Shown piece after piece: positions 43,613-51,828 of a stretch of DNA of 64,000 bases (the first letter of the stretch is position 1; each line of letters opens with the position of its first letter). The notes below the pieces were generated by a model. It had not been told where the DNA came from. It saw only the letters and a program-made list of their open reading frames with translations, and did not search any database. Source of the stretch: Haloarcula vallismortis ATCC 29715 (lineage in GTDB: Archaea; Halobacteriota; Halobacteria; Halobacteriales; Haloarculaceae); contig NZ_AOLQ01000059.1 of assembly GCF_000337775.1 (NCBI RefSeq), positions 1 through 64,000 of the forward strand. Direction: 5' to 3'. The position numbers and the translations under genes are program-made.

Positions 43613-43836
43613 TTTCTGCGGCGAGCAAACTCGCGAGCTGCGAAATTGTAATTACTGGAATCGAACCCTGCCAGTCGCACGTAGCGAAGCGAGCACGTCT
43701 GGCTTCGGTTCGAATCCAGGATGGACTACTCTTGTCGCGAACAAACCGTGAGCGACAGCGTCGTTATTAGTGGATTCGAGCCCTGAAAGACGAGCGAAGC
43801 GAGTCTTTCCGTGGTTCGAATCGGCTATTCCACTCG
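43613..43836 (+). repeat. Diverged tandem array downstream of tRNA-Gln
   Basis: GGTTCGAATC recurs at 43591, 43707 and 43813 (periods 116 and 106). The sequence between copies is also repeated in diverged form: GCGAGCAAAC at 43621 and GCGAACAAAC at 43737; TGGAATCGAACCCTG and TGGATTCGAGCCCTG; and a stem with AGCGAAGCGAG loop in each unit. No coding frame is convincing. Confidence 0.75.
43707..43728 (+). repeat. tRNA-Gln 3'-end repeat, copy 2
   Basis: Exact 22-base copy of the tRNA 3' end without the 5' half, so not a tRNA gene. The form is that of an attachment-site duplication or of a tandem duplication through the tRNA end. Confidence 0.9.
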
Positions 43837-43883
43837 ATACCCCGGGCCCTCGCATACTTGTGGCTCCCGTTCGGAGACATTGT

Positions 43884-44315
43884 ATGGCACCGACGCACGT
43901 CCTCGTCCCGCTGGACGGGTCACCGCTGGCTGACGAGGCGCTGACCTACGCGCTGGAGACGTTCGACTGTCGGATTACAGTTCTGAACGTCGTCGCGCCC
44001 CTCGATACAGGGATGAGCGAAGGCGGGATGCTCGAACCGGGCGCAGAGCGCCGGGCGGCGGCCGACGAGCGGGCGACGAATCTCGTCGAGCGGGCGTCAC
44101 GAGAGGCCAACGAGGCCGGCAAGCAGGTCGAGACGGCCGTCGAGACCGGCGACCCAGCTGAGACGATTCTGGGCTACGTCGAGGAGACCGACGCGGACCA
44201 GGTGGTGATGGGCGGCCACGGGGGGACCCGAAACGAGATTGTCCGGCGGTTGTTGGGGACCGTTGCGACAGCGGTTGTCAGCGAAGCGCCGGTGACAGTG
44301 ACGGTCGTCCGATAG
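43884..44315 (+). CDS. Universal stress protein family
   Basis: 143 residues from ATG 43884 (MAPTHVLVPLDGSPLADEAL). The ATP-binding pattern G-x2-G-x9-G is visible in MGGHGGTRNEIVRRLLGTVA, and the last strand VTVTVVR completes a UspA fold. The longer frame upstream crosses the repeat array and is not used. Convergent with the phosphate permease gene, 38 bases apart. Role in stress tolerance is by family only. Confidence 0.9.
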   Translation: MAPTHVLVPLDGSPLADEALTYALETFDCRITVLNVVAPLDTGMSEGGMLEPGAERRAAADERATNLVERASREANEAGKQVETAVETGDPAETILGYVEETDADQVVMGGHGGTRNEIVRRLLGTVATAVVSEAPVTVTVVR

Positions 44316-44353
44316 TCACGAACGCCGACGACCCGGCGGCATGCAGGCACCGT

Positions 44354-45547
44354 TTACGCTTGACTGCCGAGAGCCGCTTCCAGTACCTGGTACACGCCGA
44401 AGCCGATGACGACGCTGGTGACGAGCGTGATAAGCCAGAAGCCGACAGTCACACCGATTTTCCGGCGGGAGACGCCGGCGGAGCCGCCGGCCAGCCCGCC
44501 GCCGATGACTCCGGAGATGATGATGTTGTTGAACGAGATAGGGATGCCAAGCGCGATGGCGGCCTGGGCGATGATGAAGCCGGGGACCAGCGCCGCGATG
44601 GACCGGCGGACGCCGAGCTGTGCGTACTCGCGAGAGGTCGCCTGCAGTAGGCGGGGTGCGCCCATCCATGCCCCGCCGAGGATACCTACTGCACCGAGCG
44701 CCAGCAACACAAACCCGGGCAGACCGAGTTCGGCGCGGTAGAGGTTTTCCAGCGGGCCGGTCGCGAGGCCGACCTGACTGCCGCCACTGGAGAAGGCAAC
44801 GACGCTGCCGAGAACAACGAGAAAGGTCTTGATACCCTTCTCGACGGACGCCTGGGTCTGCAGGCGGATGTAGTAGAAGCTCCCGGCGGCGACCAGTAGC
44901 GTCGCTGCGACGGCGGCGATATCCGTTCCGACCACCATTCCGGCGAAACCGGCCAGCGAGCCCTGGTCAGTGCCGGCCGGCGACGGGATGATGCTCAACT
45001 GGACGTTGGCGACGATCCCTCCGACAACGCCGGCGAGCAACGGGACGCCGACCGTTTCGGGGATGTCGTCTCGACGCAACACAGTCGCGGTGAGATAGGC
45101 CAGGCTCCCCGAGACAGGCGGGACGAGCAGCCAGAAGGTCGCGATGCGGCGATAGGTGTCGAAGACGGGGTCGCCGCCGAGCGAGAGGCCGACGCCGACC
45201 ATCGCGCCCGTCGTCGCGAACGCCGCCGGAACGGGGTAGCCCGAGTAGATGCCGAATGCCATGAACCCAGTCGCGGTCAGCAGGCCGGCGACTGCCGCCA
45301 GTGAGGTGATTGCAACGCCGTCGATGAGGCCGGCACCGACCGTCTCCGAGATGCTCCCGCCCTGTGTCAGCGCGCCCAGCGCGGCGAGGATGCCGATCAG
45401 GAAGGCGGCGCGCATCGTCGAGATGGCGTTTGCACCGATAGCCGGGGCGAACGGCGGTGAGTTGCTGTTCGCACCGAGTGTCCAAGCCGTCACCAGGCCG
45501 GTGACCGTCGCGAGGGCAACCAGTGCCCAGAAGACGAGGGTAGTCAC
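44354..45547 (-). CDS. PiT-family inorganic phosphate transporter
   Basis: 397 residues with ten or more hydrophobic segments and the duplicated PiT signature: TLGANSNSPPFAPAIGANAIS near the N-terminus and AFSSGGSQVGLATGPL in the second half. PiT proteins import metal-phosphate with a proton or sodium ion. The usual GANDVAN is altered to GANSNSP, so the substrate could be different (for example sulfate). Single gene. Confidence 0.85.
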   Translation of the reverse strand: MTTLVFWALVALATVTGLVTAWTLGANSNSPPFAPAIGANAISTMRAAFLIGILAALGALTQGGSISETVGAGLIDGVAITSLAAVAGLLTATGFMAFGIYSGYPVPAAFATTGAMVGVGLSLGGDPVFDTYRRIATFWLLVPPVSGSLAYLTATVLRRDDIPETVGVPLLAGVVGGIVANVQLSIIPSPAGTDQGSLAGFAGMVVGTDIAAVAATLLVAAGSFYYIRLQTQASVEKGIKTFLVVLGSVVAFSSGGSQVGLATGPLENLYRAELGLPGFVLLALGAVGILGGAWMGAPRLLQATSREYAQLGVRRSIAALVPGFIIAQAAIALGIPISFNNIIISGVIGGGLAGGSAGVSRRKIGVTVGFWLITLVTSVVIGFGVYQVLEAALGSQA

Positions 45548-45720
45548 CGCGTGTCCGGCCCCGTCAGGGCCTGCCAGTTGCTGCTGTGTGAACGCGACCA
45601 GACTGTCATTGCCAGCCGTTCACACCCAGTACATAAAATGTCCGCGGCGTCGGCAGCGAACGGTGATCGGCCCGCCTTGCCATGGTTTGTCGCCGATGTG
45701 GCTAATGTGCGACACCGAAG

Positions 45721-45728
45721 TCTTTAAC
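45721..45728 (+). promoter_or_regulatory. TATA-like element of the BMP/ABC operon
   Basis: TCTTTAAC, 25-32 bases before ATG 45753; leaderless spacing. Confidence 0.55.
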
Positions 45729-45752
45729 GCCCATCGACACCGCTGGTGGGAC

Positions 45753-46880
45753 ATGTCACAGCGACGGCGCACGTTCATCAGTAGTGTCGGTACCGCAACT
45801 GCAATCGGGCTAGCCGGCTGCCTCGGCGGCGATGGTGGAGACGGCGGCGGCGACGGTGGCGACGGTGGCGACGGTGGAGATGGCGGCGACGGTGGCGATG
45901 GCGACAGCGGTCCGGCCGCTCGTATCGGAATGGTGTATGCGACGGGCGGGCTCGGCGACGGGTCGTTCAACGACCAGGCCCAGACCGGCGCTATTCGAGC
46001 CGCGGACGAACTGAACATCGAATACGACGAGTCTCAGCCCGAAGCGGTACAGGACTTCGGCAGCCTTCAGCAGCAGTACGCACAGTCCTCGAACCCGGAC
46101 TACGATCTGGTCTGCTGTATCGGTTTCCTGCAGGCGGACGCCCTCACCGAGAACGCCGAACAGTACCCGGAGCAGGACTTCATGATCGTGGACTCCGTCG
46201 TCGAGGCGGACAACGTCGGCTCGTACGTGTTCGGTGAGCATCAGGGCTCGTTCCTCATCGGATTGATGGCCGCGAAGCTGACCAGTCAGGACTTCTCGGC
46301 TGGAGCCGGCTCCACGCAGAGTGACTCCGCGAGCGTCGGCTTCGTCGGCGGCGTCGAGGGTGACCTCATCGGTCGCTTCGAAGCCGGCTACAAGGCCGGT
46401 GTCAAGCATGCGGAGGAGGACGTCGACATCCAGACAGCCTACGTCGGCGACTTCAACGACCCGTCCGGCGGGCAGGAGGCTGCTCTCTCGATGTACGAGT
46501 CCGGTGCGGACATCGTCTACCACGCGGCCGGCAACACCGGGACTGGCGTGTTCCGGGCGGCCCAAGAAGCGGAGCGCTTCGCAGTCGGCGTTGACCGTGA
46601 CCAGTCCGTCACCAAAGAGAACTTCAGCGACGTCATCCTCGCGAGTATGGTCAAGCGCGTCGACAACGCTGTGTACACGTCGGTCGAATCCGTCGTCAAC
46701 GACAACTTCGAGGGCGGCGCTGTGAACACGCTCGGCCTCGAACAGAACGGTGTCGAAGCGGTGTACGGCCAGCAGCTCGGCTCGGAAATCCCACAGAGCG
46801 TCAAAGACGAGGTGTCCGAAGTTCGCCAGAGTATCATCGACGGCGACATCAGCGTTCCGACCGACCCCGAAAACGCCTGA
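45753..46880 (+). CDS. BMP-family nucleoside-binding lipoprotein
   Basis: 375 residues from ATG 45753. A Tat-type signal (SQRRRTFISSVGTATAIGL) ends in lipobox LAGC (C23). A run of Gly-Gly-Asp repeats (about 25-53) tethers the folded domain to the membrane lipid. The substrate-binding domain is of the BMP/Med family (MVYATGGLGDGSFND, VGFVGGVEGDLIGRFEAGYKAG, IVYHAAGNTGTGVF). BMP proteins bind purine nucleosides. First gene of a four-gene importer; 173 bases separate it from the ATPase gene, with a second TATA-like element. Confidence 0.93.
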   Translation: MSQRRRTFISSVGTATAIGLAGCLGGDGGDGGGDGGDGGDGGDGGDGGDGDSGPAARIGMVYATGGLGDGSFNDQAQTGAIRAADELNIEYDESQPEAVQDFGSLQQQYAQSSNPDYDLVCCIGFLQADALTENAEQYPEQDFMIVDSVVEADNVGSYVFGEHQGSFLIGLMAAKLTSQDFSAGAGSTQSDSASVGFVGGVEGDLIGRFEAGYKAGVKHAEEDVDIQTAYVGDFNDPSGGQEAALSMYESGADIVYHAAGNTGTGVFRAAQEAERFAVGVDRDQSVTKENFSDVILASMVKRVDNAVYTSVESVVNDNFEGGAVNTLGLEQNGVEAVYGQQLGSEIPQSVKDEVSEVRQSIIDGDISVPTDPENA

Positions 46881-47020
46881 GACGGAGCAGTGGCACAGTG
46901 TACCGGTCTGGGCCGGCTCTGAGGCCGGCACCGCCGGAGACAATCCACACTCGTCCGTCTGAGTCACCGCGGCCACACACGCAGTTGCCGCATATTTTTG
47001 GCAGACATGTGGAACCGTGA

Positions 47021-47028
47021 AGTTAAAA
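47021..47028 (+). promoter_or_regulatory. TATA-like element before the ABC ATPase gene
   Basis: AGTTAAAA, 26-33 bases before ATG 47054. The ATPase-permease genes may have their own transcript besides read-through from the binding-protein gene. Confidence 0.45.
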
Positions 47029-47053
47029 CACCGGGACGGTAACGGCTCAGAGT

Positions 47054-48610
47054 ATGGAACAGGCCGTCCACCTCGATGGTATTACAAAGCGGTTTCCGGG
47101 GGTAGTCGCGAATGACGACGTCGATCTGGCGGTCGAGAAGGGGACGGTTCACGCACTGCTCGGCGAGAACGGTGCGGGAAAAACCACCCTGATGAACGTC
47201 CTCTACGGGCTCTATCAGCCCACCGAGGGGACGGTCAACGTGCACGGCGAGACACAGCAGTTCGACTCGCCGCGCGACGCCATCGACGAGGGTGTCGGTA
47301 TGATCCACCAGCACTTCATGCTGGTCGATCCGATGACCGTCACCGAAAACATCACGCTTGGGAACGAGCCCCGCAAGTGGCTTGGTCTCACGGTCGACAG
47401 CGATCAGTCCCGAAAACAGGTCCGTGAACTGTCCGAGCGGTACGGGTTCGACGTGGACCCCGACGCCCGAATCGAAGATGTCGGTGTCGGCGTCCAGCAG
47501 CGAGTCGAGATTCTCAAAGCGCTCTATCGTGGTGCGGATGTCCTGATTCTGGACGAACCGACGGCCGTACTCACACCGCAGGAAGTCGACGACCTCTTTC
47601 GCGTGCTCGAAGAGCTGACCGATCAGGGCAAGACGATTATCTTCATCACGCACAAGCTCGGCGAGGCGATGGAGGCTGCTGACGAGATAACTGTCCTTCG
47701 CGAGGGGAAAAACGTCGGGACGGTCGCAGCCGACGATATCACTCGGGAGGAGCTGGCCGAGATGATGGTCGGCCGGGAGGTGCTGCTCGACCTCGACCGG
47801 GACCCCGCCGAGCCGGGCCGGTCTATCCTCGACGTCGAGAACCTCGTCGTGGAGGACGACCGCGGCGTCAATGCGGTCGACGGGATTTCGCTCGAGGTCC
47901 GGGCCGGCGAGGTGCTCGGCATCGCTGGCGTTGACGGAAACGGCCAGTCGGAACTGGTCGAGGCAATTACCGGGCTTCAGCTGCCTGACGAGGGAACGAT
48001 CACGTACGACGGCGTCGACCGGACTACCGACAGCCGCCGGGAGCGCATCGAGGCCGGACTGGCCTACATCCCGGAAGACAGACAGGAACGGGGGCTGGTG
48101 ATGGACTTCGACCTCGTCGAGAATGGCCTGCTGGGAAGCCAGCACGCCCCCGACTACTCCTCGAAGGGCCGCATCGACTGGGACTACACGCGCGACCACG
48201 CGGAGGAGATAATCGAAGAATACGACGTTCGGCCGCCGGATGCCAACGCCCACGCGAAGTCACTCTCCGGCGGGAACCAGCAGAAGTTCGTCGTCGGTCG
48301 GGAGTTCGCCCGGGACCCGCGTCTCGTCGTTGCCTCTCACCCCACTCGCGGTGTGGACGTGGGGTCGATGGAGTTCATCCACGACCAGATCAACGCCCTC
48401 CGAGAGGCGGGCCGAGCCGTCTTGCTCATCTCCTCGAATCTGGATGAGGTCCAGTCACTTTCGGACCGGCTTGCCGTCGTCTACGAGGGCGAGATCGTCG
48501 ACATCGTCGATCCCGAGCGCGTGACCGAGGAACAACTCGGACTGCTGATGGCCGGGGAGCAACCTGACGCCGCCCCGACCATTGCGGCGGACGGGGAGGG
48601 ACACCAATGA
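47054..48610 (+). CDS. Nucleoside ABC transporter, double ATPase subunit
   Basis: 518 residues with two ABC domains. The first has Walker A GENGAGKTTLMN, Walker B LILDEPTAVLTP, and signature in the VGVQQRVEILKAL region. The second has the degenerate Walker A GVDGNGQSELVE and signature LSGGNQQKFVVGRE, as in RbsA-type ATPases, where one site is usually weak. Overlaps the first permease gene by four bases. Energises the importer with the two permeases below. Confidence 0.95.
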   Translation: MEQAVHLDGITKRFPGVVANDDVDLAVEKGTVHALLGENGAGKTTLMNVLYGLYQPTEGTVNVHGETQQFDSPRDAIDEGVGMIHQHFMLVDPMTVTENITLGNEPRKWLGLTVDSDQSRKQVRELSERYGFDVDPDARIEDVGVGVQQRVEILKALYRGADVLILDEPTAVLTPQEVDDLFRVLEELTDQGKTIIFITHKLGEAMEAADEITVLREGKNVGTVAADDITREELAEMMVGREVLLDLDRDPAEPGRSILDVENLVVEDDRGVNAVDGISLEVRAGEVLGIAGVDGNGQSELVEAITGLQLPDEGTITYDGVDRTTDSRRERIEAGLAYIPEDRQERGLVMDFDLVENGLLGSQHAPDYSSKGRIDWDYTRDHAEEIIEEYDVRPPDANAHAKSLSGGNQQKFVVGREFARDPRLVVASHPTRGVDVGSMEFIHDQINALREAGRAVLLISSNLDEVQSLSDRLAVVYEGEIVDIVDPERVTEEQLGLLMAGEQPDAAPTIAADGEGHQ

Positions 48611-49887
48611 GCGATAGCGACCCGTCACGGAACGGCGACAGCACATCGACGCCGGACGCGGACGACCGGTGGTCACAGTATCGACAGCGACTCATCAGAC
48701 TGGGCCAGACCTCTGTCGGCGAGCGGATCCTCATCGCTGTCTCGGCGCTGGTGCTCTCTATCGTTGTCGGGACGGTCATCGTCACCGCCGCGGGACTGAT
48801 GGCGACGTGTCGCTCGCCGGTGCTCACGTTCGGTTCCACGACGCTGTGTTACGACCCGTTCTACGTATTCAATCGGCTGTTCCTCGGCGCACTGGGCGAT
48901 CCCTTCGCCGGCGGCTGGTCGCCGCTGAACGCGCAGTTCGCGGCAACGCTCCGGGAGACGACGATTCTGGTCTTTACCGGGCTCTCGGTGGCCTTAGCGT
49001 TCCGTGCCGGCATCTTCAACATCGGGACGCAGGGCCAGCTTATCATCGGAGCGCTGGCGGCCGCACTGACGGTGCTCTGGGCGGGCTCGCTCGTCTCCGG
49101 GACGATCGCACTCGTCCTGTTCATTCCGCTCGGGCTGCTCGCCGGCGCGATTGGCGGCGGTCTCTACGGTGCAATACCCGGCGCGCTGAAAGCCTATGCC
49201 GACGCAAACGAGGTGATTACCACTATCATGCTCAACTTCGTTGCTGTCCGAGTAACCCTGTATCTCGTCCGGAACCAGTTCGCCGACCCGACGAGTCAGG
49301 CGACACAGACCCGGACGCTGCCCGTCGAGGGGCAGTTCCCGTCGATCCTGTTCGACCCGCGGACGGACTTCTCGCTGCTCGCGCTGCTGATCGCGCTCGC
49401 GTTCGTCGGGGGCGTCTACTACCTGCTTGAACACACGGCCTTCGGCTACGATCTGCGAACCGCCGGCATTCAGCCCGCAGCCGCGGAGTACGGCGGCGTC
49501 GACTCCGCCCGAACGATCCTGACCTCGCTGACGCTGTCGGGCGCGCTCGGCGGCATCGGCGGGGCCGTGTTCGTGATGATGACGCTCGGGAAGTTCCAGA
49601 CGGGTATCCCGAGCTACGGCTTCGACGGAATCACTGTCTCCATCCTCGCCGGCAACAACCCCATCGGGGCCGTCTTCGCCGCGCTGCTGTTTGGCGTCCT
49701 CAAGTCCGGTTCGAACGTGGTGGCGTTCGCGACCGACGTGCCGCCACAGCTGGTTGGCGTCCTCCGGGGGCTCATCATCCTGTTCGTCGCGATGCCGGAG
49801 TTCTTCCGTATCATCGGCCGGCGGCTCGCAGCGCGCGAGCCCGACAGTCCGGCCGCCGCGACCGCGGGAGGTGGTGCTGATGACTGA
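48607..49887 (+). CDS. Nucleoside ABC transporter permease 1
   Basis: 426 residues. After an N-terminal hydrophilic stretch of about 35 residues there are nine or so membrane segments. Family pattern: GLSVALAFRAGIFNIGTQGQLIIGA and DANEVITTIMLNF, plus EAGIQPAAAEYGG-type coupling loop (RTAGIQPAAAEYGGVD). Overlaps the second permease by eight bases. YufP/NupP-like. Confidence 0.93.
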   Translation: MSDSDPSRNGDSTSTPDADDRWSQYRQRLIRLGQTSVGERILIAVSALVLSIVVGTVIVTAAGLMATCRSPVLTFGSTTLCYDPFYVFNRLFLGALGDPFAGGWSPLNAQFAATLRETTILVFTGLSVALAFRAGIFNIGTQGQLIIGALAAALTVLWAGSLVSGTIALVLFIPLGLLAGAIGGGLYGAIPGALKAYADANEVITTIMLNFVAVRVTLYLVRNQFADPTSQATQTRTLPVEGQFPSILFDPRTDFSLLALLIALAFVGGVYYLLEHTAFGYDLRTAGIQPAAAEYGGVDSARTILTSLTLSGALGGIGGAVFVMMTLGKFQTGIPSYGFDGITVSILAGNNPIGAVFAALLFGVLKSGSNVVAFATDVPPQLVGVLRGLIILFVAMPEFFRIIGRRLAAREPDSPAAATAGGGADD

Positions 49888-50944
49888 CGACAGTGCCATG
49901 AATCGACTCTCGTCAATGTCAGGCCGGCTGTTCATCGCCGCCGCGGCGTTCCTCGCACTGGCCGTCCTCGCCGGTTTCGGCCTCTTTGCACCGGAGTCGA
50001 CTCTCGGCCAGATATTCTGGGTACTGGCCTCGAAATCGACGCTGTCATCGACTCTGCGGCTCTCGGTCCCAATCGTGCTGGCCGCGCTGGGCGGCATCTT
50101 CGCCGAGAAGAGCGGTATCATCAACATCGGGCTCGAAGGCCTGCTCATCATCGCAGCCTTCGCAGCCATCTTCGGGGCTGATGTCACCGGCTCGCTGTGG
50201 CTCGGGTTCCTCATCGGCATCGTCGCGTCGACGCTGCTCGCCGGCGTGTTCGCCGTCGTCTGTATCGAGTTTCGCGCCGACCAGATTATCGCTGGCTTGG
50301 CTGTGTGGCTTATCGCGCTTGGCCTCGCCCCCTTCGCCTCGCAGGTGTTCTACGGCGGGCCAAACACCAGCAGCGTCGGCACCTTCGATACAATAACCGT
50401 CCCGACGCTTGCCGATATCCCGTTTTTCGGCGCGCTGTTCGACGCCTCGCCCGCGGTGTACATCATGTTCCTCGCCGTGGCGGCGTCGTGGTACGTGCTG
50501 AACCGCACCACCTTCGGCCGCTGGGTCCGGGCCGCCGGCGAGAACCCGAAGGCGCTGGACACCGCCGGCGTCGACGTGTCCCGCGTCCGCTACGCTGCTG
50601 TCCTGCTGTCCGGCGTCCTCTCGGGGATGGGCGGAGCCGCGCTGGCAATCAACATCGGCCAGTTCACCGGCAACGGCCCGACGATGGTCAACGGCAAGGG
50701 GTTCATCGCTATCGTCGCGTACCTCTTTGGCAACTACAACCCGGTCGGCGCGCTGCTGTCGACCACGCTGTTTGCCGGCCTCGACGCAGTCCAACTGCGC
50801 CTCCAGACCGCCGACGTGATTGCCGTCCCCGACTCGCTGGTCCAGACTATCCCGTTCGTCGCGGTCATCGTCGTGCTCGCGCTGGTGGGCAAGACTCGCC
50901 TGCCCGAAGCCGCCGGCGAGCACTACGAGTCCGGCGAGGAGTAG
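49880..50944 (+). CDS. Nucleoside ABC transporter permease 2
   Basis: 354 residues from ATG 49880 (MTDDSAMNRL). Eight or nine membrane segments; FAEKSGIINIGLEGLLIIAAF and VRAAGENPKALDTAGVDV are the family's conserved and coupling segments. The frame extends upstream but inside permease 1. Last gene of the importer. YufQ/NupQ-like. Confidence 0.93.
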   Translation: MTDDSAMNRLSSMSGRLFIAAAAFLALAVLAGFGLFAPESTLGQIFWVLASKSTLSSTLRLSVPIVLAALGGIFAEKSGIINIGLEGLLIIAAFAAIFGADVTGSLWLGFLIGIVASTLLAGVFAVVCIEFRADQIIAGLAVWLIALGLAPFASQVFYGGPNTSSVGTFDTITVPTLADIPFFGALFDASPAVYIMFLAVAASWYVLNRTTFGRWVRAAGENPKALDTAGVDVSRVRYAAVLLSGVLSGMGGAALAINIGQFTGNGPTMVNGKGFIAIVAYLFGNYNPVGALLSTTLFAGLDAVQLRLQTADVIAVPDSLVQTIPFVAVIVVLALVGKTRLPEAAGEHYESGEE

Positions 50945-51084
50945 TCTGATTCTATGTAACTGTTTACCGCGACAACCGCCCGATTTGTGGCAACGTAATC
51001 CGATCCGTACGCAACGCTGTCGAAGATGAGGGGCGACCTCGATGGTTGAGAAACGGTTAACGAGGAGCATGAGAAAGTCAGCGT

Positions 51085-51482
51085 GTGACTGACGATATCG
51101 CGTATCCCTCTGTCGAACTCGTCTTTGGTCTCCACGAACAAATCGTGGGAGAAGGCGAGATCACGGAACCGGGGGTCCGGTCGGAGGACGCGGTTGCATC
51201 CGCGCTGCAGTACATCTCGGAAGGGTTCTTCGGGGAGGTTCCTGAGACAATTCATCACAAAGCGGTCCATCTGATGCGGCTACTTGTTGCGGAACTCCGT
51301 TCGTCGACGGAAACAAGCGAACAGCACTCCGGGCGGTGGTGGTCTTCTATATGATGAACGGATACACGTTCGACTACGGTGATGAAATTCGAGCCCTCTT
51401 GCACCGGTTCGCAACTGACGAAGCCGCGGTCGACACAGACACGGCGGTCATCTACTTTCGAGCGTGTGCTCGCCGCAACTGA
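51085..51482 (+). pseudogene. Doc/Fic-type toxin gene with frameshift
   Basis: The first frame (GTG 51085, VTDDIAYPSVELVFGLHEQI) gives the N-terminal Doc pattern up to VHLMRLLVAE at 51294. The rest of the family continues in another frame from 51297 with PFVDGNKRTALRAVVVFYMM to the stop at 51480, about 61 codons. One base is missing between them; restoring it gives about 132 residues, normal for Doc, with the Fic core (here PFVDGNKR, the leading His lost at the lesion). Upstream (50945-51084) I see only short open stretches and no intact antitoxin. Confidence 0.78.
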
Positions 51483-51515
51483 TAAAGGGACACACTGGAT
51501 ATAATCAGACAGAAA

Positions 51516-51686
51516 ATGGCGTCTAGCACCGATTCCTCAACGCCAGTCGACGACGAGGTCAGCCAGCTATACGAGCGGTATCAGGCGGCCGAAAGTGATG
51601 CCGAACGTCGCGAGATCGCCTTGGAGATGGGGAAGCTTGACGGACGCCGCCACGCGGATATCTATGCAGCACTTGAAAACGAGTGA
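51516..51686 (+). CDS. Small charged helical protein, 56 residues
   Basis: Begins MASSTDSSTPVDDEVSQLYE and is mostly Glu/Arg-rich helix ending ALENE. A TATA-like GATATAATC (51498-51506) is close to the start. Short relatives occur in haloarchaea; function unknown. It lies between the broken toxin gene and leuS. Confidence 0.6.
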   Translation: MASSTDSSTPVDDEVSQLYERYQAAESDAERREIALEMGKLDGRRHADIYAALENE

Positions 51687-51828
51687 TACGGACTGTTGTA
51701 CGGTGCTGTGACAGTTGCCCGCAGTCGGGGCTTTTAATCCGTATCTGTTCGGGCACGCTTTTCGTGACCTGACCGACACTGGCTAGCCGAACACTCATGT
51801 GCGCGGACGGCACACCACGAAGTAGCAA

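Noticed and set aside
43660-43836. A second and third tRNA gene downstream of tRNA-Gln
   Set aside because: Only the T arm/acceptor end recurs; no D arm or anticodon arm can be formed upstream of copies 2 and 3.
45828-45905. Short tandem repeats taken for a possible CRISPR or satellite
   Set aside because: They are in-frame codons for a Gly/Asp tether in a lipoprotein; no spacers and no cas genes.
46964-50220. Minus-strand frames (429 and 408 residues) opposite the ABC transporter genes
   Set aside because: Antisense shadows; the opposite strand has intact ATPase and permease motifs.
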